NCBI RefSeq assembly: GCF_900114705.1
Contig: NZ_FOTW01000008.1
Span: 186,001 to 250,000 of the forward strand
Source of the DNA: Rugamonas rubra
Lineage (GTDB): Bacteria; Pseudomonadota; Gammaproteobacteria; Burkholderiales; Burkholderiaceae_D
Direction of reading: 5' to 3'
DNA length: 64,000 nucleotides
The notes beneath the pieces are model-generated. The model saw nothing but the letters and a program-made list of their open reading frames with translations, was not told where the DNA came from and did no database searches. Positions 22,104 to 31,050 of the stretch are shown here, in pieces; positions within the stretch are counted from its first letter, which is position 1; the number at the start of each line of letters is the position of its first letter. The position numbers and the translations under genes were made by a program.

Positions 22104-22892
22104 ATGAAACGACTCACGTATTGGATGATGGCACTGTTGATTGCCTTCGGTTTCGGCAGCGCATCGGCAGCGGACATTTTGCTCGGTCCGGGGGACGTGC
22201 TCAAGGTGTCGGTGTACGGCAGCCCGGACCTCGGTTTGGAGACGCGCGTCAGTGAAAGCGGCGCCATCACCTTTCCGCTGATCGGCGAGGTCGCGCTGGG
22301 TGGCCTGTCGGTGTCGAGCGCCGAGAAGAAAATCGCCAGCATGCTCGAGAGCGGCGGCTTCGTGCGCAAGGCCCAGGTGAACATGATCGTTACCTCGATC
22401 CAGAGCCAGCAGGTGTCCGTGCTGGGCCAGGTGTTCCGCCCCGGCCGCTATCCGCTGGAGGGTAAGCGCAGTGTGGTCGACATGCTCGCGGTGGCCGGCG
22501 GCATCAACGGCGACGGCGGCGACAGCCTGACGCTGATCCGCAAGCGCGGCGGCAAGGCCAGCAAAGAGGTGATCGACCTGATCCAGATGGTGCGCAGCGG
22601 CGACCTGGAACGCGACGTCGACCTGGCGGCGAACGACATCATCTATGTTGAACGCGCTCCGCGGTTTTACATCTATGGCGAGGTGCAGCGTCCCGGCACC
22701 TTCCGCCTGGAGCGCTCGATGACCGTCGTGCAGGCGCTGTCGACCGGTGGCGGACTTACCCCGCGCGGGACCGAACGCGGCATGCAGATCAAACGGCGCG
22801 ACAGCCAGGGCGTGGTGCAGATTATCAACGCCAAACAGGACGACCTGTTGCAGACCGACGACGTCGTGTATGTCAAGGAAAGCCTGTTCTAA
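22104..22892 (+). CDS. epsE: Polysaccharide export protein EpsE (Wza family)
   Basis: A 262-residue OPX protein. The signal peptide ends in ASAADILL and lacks a lipobox Cys, unlike Wza. The Poly_export motif LGPGDVLKVSVYGSPDLGLETRVSESG (about 26-50) is followed by two SLBB domains (SVLGQVFRPGRYPLEGKRSV and IYGEVQRPGTFRLERSMTV). It forms the periplasm/outer-membrane channel through which the EPS leaves, here together with the EpsL barrel. The ATG is at 22104; the ribosome-binding site is weak. EpsF follows after 61 bp. Confidence 0.92.
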   Translation: MKRLTYWMMALLIAFGFGSASAADILLGPGDVLKVSVYGSPDLGLETRVSESGAITFPLIGEVALGGLSVSSAEKKIASMLESGGFVRKAQVNMIVTSIQSQQVSVLGQVFRPGRYPLEGKRSVVDMLAVAGGINGDGGDSLTLIRKRGGKASKEVIDLIQMVRSGDLERDVDLAANDIIYVERAPRFYIYGEVQRPGTFRLERSMTVVQALSTGGGLTPRGTERGMQIKRRDSQGVVQIINAKQDDLLQTDDVVYVKESLF

Positions 22893-22953
22893 GCCGCCTG
22901 TCGCGCGGTCCGGAACGCCCAATGGCGTCTTTTTCGCTTAGAAAGTTTTATAT

Positions 22954-24357
22954 ATGAATCTCTCCCAATTTCTGCTGATCCTCGGCGCGCGCAAGAAGCT
23001 CGTCTTCTTCACGCTGCTGCTGACGGTGCTCGCCGCGCTGACAGTGAGTTTGTTGTTGCCGAAGTCATACAAGGCCACCAGCACCCTGCTGTTGAACTAC
23101 AAGGGCGTCGACCCGCTGACCGGCGTGACCATGCCCGGCCAATTGTTGCCCGGCTATATGGCCACGCAGATCGATATCGCCTCGAGCAAAAAGGTGGCGC
23201 TGCAGGTGGTCGACCAGCTGAAGCTGGCTTCCAGCCCGGCGGTGGTGGCCCAGTTCAACTCGGCAACCGAGGGCCGCGGTTCGGTGCGCGACTGGCTCGC
23301 CGACCTGTTGCTGCGCAAGCTAGAGATCGTGCCGGCGCGGGAAAGCAGCGTGGTAGACATCAGCTTCAAGGGTTCCGACCCGCAGTTCGTCGCCGCCGTC
23401 GCCAACGCCTTCGCCGAGGAGTACCAAAAAGTCAGCATCCAGTTGAAGGTCGAGCCGATGAAGAAGGCCTCGGTGTACTTCGACGAGCAAACCAAGGCGT
23501 TGCGCGACAACGTCGAGAAGGCGCAAAGCCGGCTGTCGAAGTACCAGCAGGAACACGGCATCGTCAGTGTCGACAATCGCCTCGACGTCGAATCGAACCG
23601 CTTGAACGACCTGTCGGCCCAGTTGGTCGGCGCCCAGGGCCAGTTGATGGAGGCGCAGTCGCGCCAACGCATGGCGCAGGGTAGTTCCGGCGAGTCGCCC
23701 GACGTGGCCTCGAACGCGCTGATCCAGAACCTGAAGGTGGGCCTGGGCAACGCCGAGGCCAAGCTGTCGGAGATCGCCCAGCGCCTCGACCGCAACCATC
23801 CGCAATACCAGAGCGCCAAGGCTGAGGTCGACAAGATGCGCCGCGACCTCGACGAGCAGATCCGCGTCGCCTCCCGGAGCGTCGGCAACAACGCGCAGAT
23901 CTTCCAACAGCGCGAGGCTTCGGTGCGCGCCGCCCTGCTCGAGCAAAAGAACAAGGTCCTCGAGCTCAACCGCACCCGCGACGAGATGGGCGTGTTGGCC
24001 AAGGACGTCGAGAGCGCCCAGCGCGCCTTCGACTCGGCCTCGCAGCGCTTCTCGCAGACCAAGATCGAGGGCCAGTCGGAGCAGTCGGACATCGCCGTGC
24101 TCAACCCGGCCGTGGCGCCGATCGAACCGGACGGTCCGAAGGTGGTGCGCAACGTGCTGCTGTCGCTGTTCCTCGGCGTGTTCCTCGGCGTCGGCCTGGC
24201 CTTCATGGTCGAGTTGCTCAACCGCCGCGTCCGTTCGGAGAACGATTTGCGCGAGGCCCTGCAGATTCCCGTCTTCGGCGTGGTCGACTGGGCGCCCAAG
24301 CGCCATGGTAACGCGCGACTGAACGCCCTGCTGCCGCGACGCCTGCGTCTTAACTAA
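22954..24357 (+). CDS. epsF: Chain-length determinant protein EpsF (Wzz/PCP family)
   Basis: A 467-residue inner-membrane protein with a TM helix near 17-38 and another near 395-415, separated by a long periplasmic coiled-coil region (about 170-380, rich in Glu, Gln, Ala, Arg). The late segment FDSASQRFSQTKIEGQSEQSDIAVLNPAVAPIEPDGP resembles the GNVR domain. Such proteins set polymer length and couple to a BY-kinase-like partner, here EpsG, whose start lies one base behind the EpsF stop. The cytoplasmic tail is short and Arg-rich. Confidence 0.9.
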   Translation: MNLSQFLLILGARKKLVFFTLLLTVLAALTVSLLLPKSYKATSTLLLNYKGVDPLTGVTMPGQLLPGYMATQIDIASSKKVALQVVDQLKLASSPAVVAQFNSATEGRGSVRDWLADLLLRKLEIVPARESSVVDISFKGSDPQFVAAVANAFAEEYQKVSIQLKVEPMKKASVYFDEQTKALRDNVEKAQSRLSKYQQEHGIVSVDNRLDVESNRLNDLSAQLVGAQGQLMEAQSRQRMAQGSSGESPDVASNALIQNLKVGLGNAEAKLSEIAQRLDRNHPQYQSAKAEVDKMRRDLDEQIRVASRSVGNNAQIFQQREASVRAALLEQKNKVLELNRTRDEMGVLAKDVESAQRAFDSASQRFSQTKIEGQSEQSDIAVLNPAVAPIEPDGPKVVRNVLLSLFLGVFLGVGLAFMVELLNRRVRSENDLREALQIPVFGVVDWAPKRHGNARLNALLPRRLRLN

Positions 24358-24358
24358 G

Positions 24359-25240
24359 ATGGAACCCCACAAAATGCAACCTGTCACCCCCCTCTCCACG
24401 CCACCCCGCGGCGCCGATTCCAGCATCGGCGGACTGCTGCTCGAGTCCGGCAAGATCACGCCGGAGAACGCCGAGCGCGTGTTGCGCATGCAGAAAGAGC
24501 TGGGCATCCGCTTCGGCGAGGCGGCGCAGCGGCTCGGCCTGATTACCGAGGCCGACATCCAGCAAGTGCTGGCGCGCCAGTTCGACTACCCCTATCTGCA
24601 ACCGGGCGAGGGGCGCTTCTCGCCCCTGCTGGTGGCCGCCTATCAACCGTTCAGCCCGCAGGTGGAGGTGCTGCGCGCCGTGCGCAGCCAGCTGATGCTG
24701 CGGTGGTTCGCCCGCGGCCGCAAGTCGTTGGTGGTGCTGGGCATCGACTCCGGCGACGGCGCCAGCCTGTTCGCCGCCAACCTGGCGGTGGTGTTCTCGC
24801 AATTGGGCGAGCGCACGCTGCTGGTCGACGCCAATTTGCGCCATCCGAAGCAGGGCGAGATCTTCGGCGTGACCGCCAAGCAGGGCCTGTCCGACATGTT
24901 GGCCGGGCGCGCCGAAATGGACGCCATCGCCAAGATCAACGCCTTTGTCGCCCTGTCGCTGCTCGGCGCCGGCACCTTGCCGCCGAACCCGGCCGAGCTG
25001 CTCAGCCGCACCTCGTTCGGCGGCCTGAACACGCAATTGGAGGCCAACTACGACGCCGTGATCTACGACGTGGCGCCGTTCGCCACCGGTTCCGACGCGC
25101 TGGCCGTGGCCGCGCGCGCTGGCGGCGTGTTGCTGGTGGCACGCAAGAACAAGACACTGATGTCCAGCATCAGCTCGATGACCGAGCAGATGGGGCAGAA
25201 CGGTGTCGAGGTGGTTGGCTCCGTCATGGTTGATTTTTGA
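24359..25240 (+). CDS. epsG: EpsG, chain-length-associated tyrosine-kinase-like protein with degenerate nucleotide-binding motifs
   Basis: A 293-residue cytosolic protein. Residues about 22-82 resemble the GspE/MshE N-terminal domain (IGGLLLESGKITPENAERVL...FGEAAQRLGLITEADIQQVL). The rest is a MinD/BY-kinase fold (NLAVVFSQLGERTLLVDANLRHPKQGEIFG). The Walker A segment is GIDSGDGAS (128-136), with Ala135 where the invariant Lys should be. Walker A' has DAN instead of DxD, and there is no C-terminal tyrosine cluster. It should still bind EpsF, but autophosphorylation is doubtful. Its stop overlaps the XrtB start (TGATG). Confidence 0.88.
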   Translation: MEPHKMQPVTPLSTPPRGADSSIGGLLLESGKITPENAERVLRMQKELGIRFGEAAQRLGLITEADIQQVLARQFDYPYLQPGEGRFSPLLVAAYQPFSPQVEVLRAVRSQLMLRWFARGRKSLVVLGIDSGDGASLFAANLAVVFSQLGERTLLVDANLRHPKQGEIFGVTAKQGLSDMLAGRAEMDAIAKINAFVALSLLGAGTLPPNPAELLSRTSFGGLNTQLEANYDAVIYDVAPFATGSDALAVAARAGGVLLVARKNKTLMSSISSMTEQMGQNGVEVVGSVMVDF

Positions 25241-26133
25241 TGAATCCCCCAGGTAATCGGCCAGCACTGGCGCGCCTTTTCGCCGACCGGGAGCTGCTGC
25301 CGGAATGGCTGCCGCTGGCGCTGGGCTTCCTGGCGTTGCTGCTGCCCACCGTGTACGGCTTGTTCCGCGGCGTTTGGTCGACCGAGGAGCAGGCCCACGG
25401 GCCCATCATCTTGGCCTTGTCGGCCTGGTTGATCTACCGCCAGTGGCCGGAGATGCTGGCGCGCAGCGCCGGGCGCGCCGGTACGCCGGCCGGCTGGCCG
25501 TTGCTGGTCGTCGCGCTGGCGATGTACGTGCTGGGCCGTTCGCAGCAGATCTTGTCGATGGAGATCCTGTCGCTGATCATGCTGGCGGCGGCGATCCTTC
25601 TGCTCAAGCGCGGCGGCAAGGCCCTGGCCGCCGTCTGGTTCCCATTCTTCTTCATGTTGTTCATGGTGCCGCTGCCGGGACCTCTGGTGAGCCAGCTGAC
25701 CATGCCGATGAAGATGGCGGTGTCGTACGCGACCGAGCACATCCTTTATGCCGCCGGCCTGCCGATCGCCCGCAACGGCGTGATCCTGCAGATCGGGCAG
25801 TACCAACTGCTGGTGGCCGACGCTTGCGCCGGTCTGCAGACGTTGCTGACGCTGGAGGCGTTGGGGCTGTTCTACCTGAACGTGGTGCGCCACACCTCGC
25901 CGTTCCGTAACATTGCGTTGGCGCTGCTGATCATTCCGATCTCGTTTTCTGCCAACGTGATCCGGGTCATTACCTTGACGCTGATCACCTATTTCTTCGG
26001 CGACGCCGCCGGCCAGGGCTTCCTGCACGGCTTCGCCGGCATGGTGCTGTTCATCACCGCGCTGGTGCTGATACTGTGTCTTGACTCGGTGCTGCAGTGG
26101 GTGGTGAAGAAACGCGCCGCGACTGCGGCCTAA
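25240..26133 (+). CDS. xrtB: Exosortase B (XrtB)
   Basis: A 297-residue integral membrane protein with eight or so hydrophobic segments and the exosortase/archaeosortase triad: Cys196 in [13 protein letters not shown], Arg242 in SANVIRVI and His263 in FLHGFAG. It is predicted to cleave PEP-CTERM tails and join the proteins to an acceptor in the cell envelope; nine candidate substrates are encoded in this window. It sits between EpsG and EpsI, the order of exosortase B loci. The ATG overlaps the EpsG stop; the TTG just before it is a less likely start. Confidence 0.94.
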   Translation: MNPPGNRPALARLFADRELLPEWLPLALGFLALLLPTVYGLFRGVWSTEEQAHGPIILALSAWLIYRQWPEMLARSAGRAGTPAGWPLLVVALAMYVLGRSQQILSMEILSLIMLAAAILLLKRGGKALAAVWFPFFFMLFMVPLPGPLVSQLTMPMKMAVSYATEHILYAAGLPIARNGVILQIGQYQLLVADACAGLQTLLTLEALGLFYLNVVRHTSPFRNIALALLIIPISFSANVIRVITLTLITYFFGDAAGQGFLHGFAGMVLFITALVLILCLDSVLQWVVKKRAATAA

Positions 26134-26145
26134 GGAGATCTAGAC

Positions 26146-26832
26146 ATGAAAAAAACAGTAGTGGCCAGCATGGTGATGTGCCTGTTGATGGTGTCCTCGG
26201 CCGGCCTGAGCAAGATCGTGGCGCCGACCAACAAGATGGCGGACCGGCGCGACAAGTTACAGCTGGACACGATGATTCCGGCCACCTTCGCCGACTGGCG
26301 GGTCGACGACACGATAGTACCGTTGCAGGTCGATCCGGACACGCAGGCGAGGCTGGACCGGATCTATAACCAGACACTGTCGCGCACCTACGTCAACCGC
26401 AACGGCGACCGCGTGATGCTGTCGATGGCCTACGGCGGCGACCAAGGCGACAGCATGGGCGTGCACCGGCCCGAGGTGTGCTACGCCTCGCAGGGCTTCG
26501 AGATCAAACAGGACCAGTTCGTCAGTCTGGACACCAGCTACGGCGTGCTGCCGGTCAAGCGCCTGTTGGCCGTCAGCGGCAACCGCAGCGAACCGATCAC
26601 GTATTGGATCACTATCGGCGACAAGATGACCCGGCCCGACTTCCAGCAGCGCCTGCAGCGGCTTCGCTACGGCCTGGAGGGCACGGTGCCCGACGGCATG
26701 CTGGTGCGGGTGTCGACCATCGACACCGACGTCAACCGCGCCTACGGCGTGCAGGCGCAGTTCGTCCAGGCCTTGTTGGACAACATCAAGAGCAAAGACC
26801 GGACGCGCCTGATCGGCACCTTCAACGGATAG
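26146..26832 (+). CDS. epsI: EpsI family protein, exosortase B-associated
   Basis: A 228-residue protein with an N-terminal signal/anchor (MKKTVVASMVMCLLMVSSA) and a single EpsI domain. It has PATFADWRVDD and the family hallmark HRPEVCYASQGFEI, and ends in a helical C-terminus. In many exosortases EpsI is fused to the enzyme; here it is a separate gene 12 bp downstream. It is needed for EPS production in Methylobacillus by genetic evidence, with its reaction unknown. AAGGAG lies properly before the ATG. Confidence 0.9.
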   Translation: MKKTVVASMVMCLLMVSSAGLSKIVAPTNKMADRRDKLQLDTMIPATFADWRVDDTIVPLQVDPDTQARLDRIYNQTLSRTYVNRNGDRVMLSMAYGGDQGDSMGVHRPEVCYASQGFEIKQDQFVSLDTSYGVLPVKRLLAVSGNRSEPITYWITIGDKMTRPDFQQRLQRLRYGLEGTVPDGMLVRVSTIDTDVNRAYGVQAQFVQALLDNIKSKDRTRLIGTFNG

Positions 26833-26959
26833 CGCGCGGCGGCGGCGGGCCTCGTCCCTTGGCTGCCGGCTCCTTCTTTTTAATCAGGAATCCTATTTTG
26901 CTTCACACGATACTCCCCTCCTGGCGGCCAGCGCGAGCTCCGTCTTTACGGCCGCCAGC

Positions 26960-28468
26960 ATGAGCGCGGGCCACGATATTGAGCGCAAGAGCGTCAGTGC
27001 GGTCAAATGGGCCGTGGTCGGCACCGTCGCCCGCTTCGCGCTGCAGCTGTGCACCCAGGTGGTGTTGGCGCGCATGTTGGGCCCGGAGGTTTATGGCTTG
27101 TTCGCGCTGGGTTTGATCGTGATGACATTCAGCAACTTTCTGGCGGACTTCGGTTTTTCCTGGGGCTTGATCCAAAACCAACAGATCGACGACAAGGACA
27201 TCCGCTTCGCCTTCACTTGGCAGTTTATTTCCGGCGGTGTGGCGACGGTTCTGTTGTTCTTGCTGGCGCCGATGGTGGCCCAGTACTTCAACGAGCCGCG
27301 CGTCGAGCCCATCGTTCGCTGGCTGAGTTTGACTTGCGTGATCAGCGCCGTCACCGCGCCGGCGAGTAGTTTGCTGCGCCGGAACATGGATTTTCGCGCG
27401 CTCAATATCATTCAGATCACCAGCTACGTCGTCGGCTATCTGGTAGTGGGCATCGGCTGCGCTTATATGGGTTTGGGTGTTTGGTCGCTGGTGGCAGCCT
27501 GGTTGACCCAGACGCTTTCCGCTTTTCTGCTGAGCATTCTGCGCCACCCGCATTCGTGGTGGCCCTTGTTGTGGTATCCCGGCGCGCGCGATTTCACGCA
27601 GGTCGGGGTGACGGTCTTCGCGACGAATCTGTGCAACTGGTTTCTCAACAATCTGGACCGGATCTTCCTTGGACGCTACTTGAATGCGCACGCGGTTGGC
27701 CTATACAACATCGCTTACAACCTGGCCAACACGCCCAACTCATTGTTTCTCACGGCCCTGCAGCCGGCGTTCCTGGCGGCAGGGGCGAGGCTACAGGATG
27801 ATCGGGCGCGGCTGCGCGAGGCCTATCTGTCCGTTATCGCCATGATCTGGATCGTAATCGCGCCGATGTTTGTCGCCTTGGCATGCATCGCGGGGGATTT
27901 GATCGGCACCGTATACGGCCCAGCCTGGGCGGATTCCGCGTCTTTGTTCGCGATCTTGGCGTTGGCCATGCCGCTTTACATCACTTGGGGCATGTCGACG
28001 CCCATCCTTTGGAACACGGGTGGCAAGCATCTGGAGAGTCTGCTGCAGTTGCCGGTGTTGTTGGCCATGCTCTACGCGCTGCCCACCTTCGCCGGAAGGG
28101 GCGCCGACACTGTTGCCTTGATCGCCGCCGGTAGTCTGCTGGCGCGTGCTCTAGTTGTTGGCGCAGCGGCGTGCCGCCGGCTCGGCATCGGTGTTGCCGA
28201 TTTGGCGCCAATGGCCGGACGCAGTGTAGTTGTGGTACTGATCGCCACCGGCGCCAGCTTGGCGGGCGGAATGCTGGGGCGGCTAGCGGGGAGGGCGCCG
28301 ATGCTGCCACTCGCCGGCGGTGCGCTGGCCGGAGTCGGCGTTGTTGTCTTGGTGGTGTTGTTGTTTCCGCGTGTGCTAGGCGCGCGCGTGGCGACGATGC
28401 TTGCGCGCTTCAGCCCGCCCTTGCCGGGGCGCCTGTCCGGTTACCTTAGCGCTTGCAATAAAGGATAA
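26960..28468 (+). CDS. Polysaccharide flippase (Wzx/WzxC-like, MOP superfamily)
   Basis: A 502-residue protein with about 12-14 membrane helices and the family start (SVSAVKWAVVGTVARFALQLCTQVVLARMLGPEVYGLFAL). It resembles WzxC-type lipid-linked oligosaccharide flippases and would move the undecaprenyl-linked repeat unit to the periplasm. The region from here to about 35 kb uses more A/T-ending codons than the eps genes before it, as is usual for exchangeable repeat-unit genes. It begins 127 bp behind EpsI and has no clear terminator in front. Confidence 0.88.
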   Translation: MSAGHDIERKSVSAVKWAVVGTVARFALQLCTQVVLARMLGPEVYGLFALGLIVMTFSNFLADFGFSWGLIQNQQIDDKDIRFAFTWQFISGGVATVLLFLLAPMVAQYFNEPRVEPIVRWLSLTCVISAVTAPASSLLRRNMDFRALNIIQITSYVVGYLVVGIGCAYMGLGVWSLVAAWLTQTLSAFLLSILRHPHSWWPLLWYPGARDFTQVGVTVFATNLCNWFLNNLDRIFLGRYLNAHAVGLYNIAYNLANTPNSLFLTALQPAFLAAGARLQDDRARLREAYLSVIAMIWIVIAPMFVALACIAGDLIGTVYGPAWADSASLFAILALAMPLYITWGMSTPILWNTGGKHLESLLQLPVLLAMLYALPTFAGRGADTVALIAAGSLLARALVVGAAACRRLGIGVADLAPMAGRSVVVVLIATGASLAGGMLGRLAGRAPMLPLAGGALAGVGVVVLVVLLFPRVLGARVATMLARFSPPLPGRLSGYLSACNKG

Positions 28469-28477
28469 GAGAAAAGC

Positions 28478-29914
28478 ATGGAACTGATTATCTATGGCGT
28501 GGTTGTGCTGGTCATCGCCTTCTCGTTGGTCTTCGCGATCGCGGTGCTGCTTCACCTTGGACACAAGCATCGGGATGGGTTGTTGCCCTATATTTTCTAT
28601 CCGGTCTTGTTCTCCATCGGTATCGCGACGCTGTTGTCACACCGGAATCTGTTCATGTTTGACGAGTTGCTGGCGGGCCCGCCTCCGACCAAGCACGCGG
28701 TGGTAGCTTGGTCCAGTCGTATCGCCACCTTGCTGTTGTTGTTGATTCCGTTGGAACGCTTGGGCCAGTTTGCTCTCGCCGGGCGCCAGCGGGCATCGCT
28801 GCCCACTTTACTGATGGTTGGTTTCTGTGCCTACTACACTGGCAACATCGTCACCGCAGCCTTATGGTCGGCCCATCCATCATTGCTAAAAGATTACTTT
28901 ATGTTCGCGGCTGCCGGAGCTGCCGCCTTGCTCACTTCGCGCGCCGAGGGCGAGGCGGCGGTACGCAGTTTTCGCAACGGCGTATTTGTCTTTGTGTTGG
29001 CCGGTCTCGCGGCGGGGGCAATTCGGCCGGAGCTTGTGATGAGCCACAATTACGTCGGCATCCTTCCCGGTGTGCACATCCGTCTGGCCGGTCTCAACAC
29101 CCATGCGAACAGTCTGGGGCCGCTTGCTGCGGCGTTCCTGTTCTGCTTGTGGCACTCGCCCTACCGGCGGCGCTGGATGACCATCTTAGCCTGGTGTGTT
29201 GGCGGAGTTGCATTGTTGCTGACCCAGTCGAAATCTAGCTATATCGCGTTTCTGCTTGGATCTTGTAGCCTTTTCTATTTTCAGGCCGGCGTTTCGGTTA
29301 GCAAACGCTTGTTAGATTTTCGCCGCCCTCACATCCCGGTTGTCGTTATCATCTGCGCGCTGGGCGGGCTGACCGTGATCTGCGTCGCGTTCATGTTCGG
29401 TGGCATGGGTGACCGCATTGCACGCTTTTTCGACTCCAGCGCGGGGGCCGAACTGGTGAGTTTGACAGGGCGCGATCAAATCTGGCGGATCGCGATACAA
29501 GAGTGGTACCGCAATCCGGTGTTCGGTTACGGCTTGACTATTTTCGACGACGCCTACCGCCTGCAAATCCGTATTCCTTATGCCTATCATGCTCACAATC
29601 AGCTTTACCAGAGTCTGGCCAGTGCCGGGGCTGTTGGCGCCGCTGGGTTGTTCTTGTACGCCGCTGCAATGCTGGCGTTTACGCTGAAGACGCTGCGTGC
29701 TAGCCACGGTCTGTCCGGCGCACTTTTTTTGTTGATGCTCTCGCGCTCCTTCAGCGAGGTGCCGCTGGCGCTGATCGGCTTCGGCACCGAGCAACTCATG
29801 CAGTTGTTGCTCCTGATCGTCCTAGCGGCATTTTGGAAACAACGCGCTGAAGCGCTGCAGCAGTCGCCGCAAATCGCGCCTGCTCAGGCTCGTGCCCTCG
29901 CTGAGGTCGCATAG
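28478..29914 (+). CDS. O-antigen polymerase/ligase family protein (Wzy-like)
   Basis: A 478-residue membrane protein with about 12 hydrophobic segments and a large periplasmic loop. The Wzy_C/RfaL-type region reads GRDQIWRIAIQEWYRNPVFGYGLTIFDDAYRLQIRIPYAYHAHNQLYQSLASAG, with the H-x-N-x-x-(L/Y) pattern of the family. Because it stands between a flippase and glycosyltransferases, polymerase of the EPS repeat unit is more likely than LPS ligase. It begins 9 bp behind the flippase, and its stop touches the next start. Confidence 0.85.
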   Translation: MELIIYGVVVLVIAFSLVFAIAVLLHLGHKHRDGLLPYIFYPVLFSIGIATLLSHRNLFMFDELLAGPPPTKHAVVAWSSRIATLLLLLIPLERLGQFALAGRQRASLPTLLMVGFCAYYTGNIVTAALWSAHPSLLKDYFMFAAAGAAALLTSRAEGEAAVRSFRNGVFVFVLAGLAAGAIRPELVMSHNYVGILPGVHIRLAGLNTHANSLGPLAAAFLFCLWHSPYRRRWMTILAWCVGGVALLLTQSKSSYIAFLLGSCSLFYFQAGVSVSKRLLDFRRPHIPVVVIICALGGLTVICVAFMFGGMGDRIARFFDSSAGAELVSLTGRDQIWRIAIQEWYRNPVFGYGLTIFDDAYRLQIRIPYAYHAHNQLYQSLASAGAVGAAGLFLYAAAMLAFTLKTLRASHGLSGALFLLMLSRSFSEVPLALIGFGTEQLMQLLLLIVLAAFWKQRAEALQQSPQIAPAQARALAEVA

Positions 29915-29916
29915 TG

Positions 29917-30861
29917 ATGCTCTGTTCGGTTATCATTCCACTTTACAACAAAGCGCCTTTTGTCGAGGCGGCGATTCGGTCGGTTTTGACGCAATCCCAC
30001 CGCGACGTCGAGATTATTGTCGTAGATGACGGGTCGCTGGACAATGGCGCCGAGTTGGTTGCAGCGATGAATCAACCCCAGGTTCGCTTGTTTCGGGTGC
30101 CGAACGGTGGAGTGTCTCGAGCGAGGAACTTCGGCATCGAGGCTGCGACTGGCGAACTGATCTGTTTTTTGGATGCCGATGACTGGTATCGTCCCGGTTA
30201 TCTGGAAACTGTAGTAGCGATGGCTACGCGGCACCCTGCTGGCGCTTTCTATGCCACCGGCTACGAACGTATTCCAGATGGATCCCAGGATGCGGGTGTT
30301 GGCGTCATGTCTGTTTCGGCCCAGTTCGAAGTGGTTGAGAATGGTTTTTACCGACTGCGCTTCGGCTCGCTGTTTTGCACCAATTCAGTCGCGGTGCGTC
30401 GCGCCGAGTTGCTGCCGTTTGGGCCGTTTTTCCCGCCTGGAGAATCGATGGGCGAGGATCTTGATTTGTGGTTTCGTCTGATGGAAAAATTGCAGCTGAT
30501 TTACTGCCCGTCGCCGCTGGTCGCCTACCGTGTTGCCGTCGCTGGAAGTCTCGTCGCTAGCAACTCGGTGCGGACGTTGCTGCCGGCGCTGGCGCGGCTC
30601 GAGAAGCGTGCGCTCGACGGCGAGACTCCGGCGCAGATGCGCGAGGCGGCGCTGTGGTTGGTCTCCGATGCGCGTGTCAGCTTGGCCCGCACCGCCTTGC
30701 TTGATGGGCGGCGCCACGCGGCCTTGCGGCAACTGGCGACAATCCGTCGTGGGCCGTGCGCGAAGCGCTGGTGGGCCACCTTACTGATGTGTGTGCCGGG
30801 TGGAATGGGTGTTGTAGAACGGTGCAAAAACTGGCTTGGTGGAAAAAATAGGCTGTCCTGA
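29917..30861 (+). CDS. Glycosyltransferase family 2 protein
   Basis: A 314-residue GT-A enzyme: MLCSVIIPLYNKAPFVEAAIRSVLTQ at the N-terminus, VDDGS for UDP-sugar binding, and the DxD motif in CFLDADDW, followed by GED in MGEDLDLWFRL. It adds a sugar to the lipid-linked repeat unit at the cytoplasmic face. The donor is unknown. The ATG at 29917 was chosen; a GTG at 29914 overlapping the upstream TAG is possible. The 189-bp gap behind it is A/T-rich with no clear hairpin and may hold a promoter for the heparinase gene. Confidence 0.88.
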   Translation: MLCSVIIPLYNKAPFVEAAIRSVLTQSHRDVEIIVVDDGSLDNGAELVAAMNQPQVRLFRVPNGGVSRARNFGIEAATGELICFLDADDWYRPGYLETVVAMATRHPAGAFYATGYERIPDGSQDAGVGVMSVSAQFEVVENGFYRLRFGSLFCTNSVAVRRAELLPFGPFFPPGESMGEDLDLWFRLMEKLQLIYCPSPLVAYRVAVAGSLVASNSVRTLLPALARLEKRALDGETPAQMREAALWLVSDARVSLARTALLDGRRHAALRQLATIRRGPCAKRWWATLLMCVPGGMGVVERCKNWLGGKNRLS

Positions 30862-31050
30862 CGGCTTCTGTTGTATAGTAATGATGAGGTCGAGCAAGTT
30901 AGTTTGTAATTCCCTCGGGATACTTTAGTTTATCGTAAGATTTTTTTTCGGCAGATGGCTCCGTCCTATACCACCGGCGGCGCACTCGCCACTGACTTGC
31001 GCCCATAGTCAATCAATCGTTCGCACTTCTTCTCGCATCCGGAGAATTCT

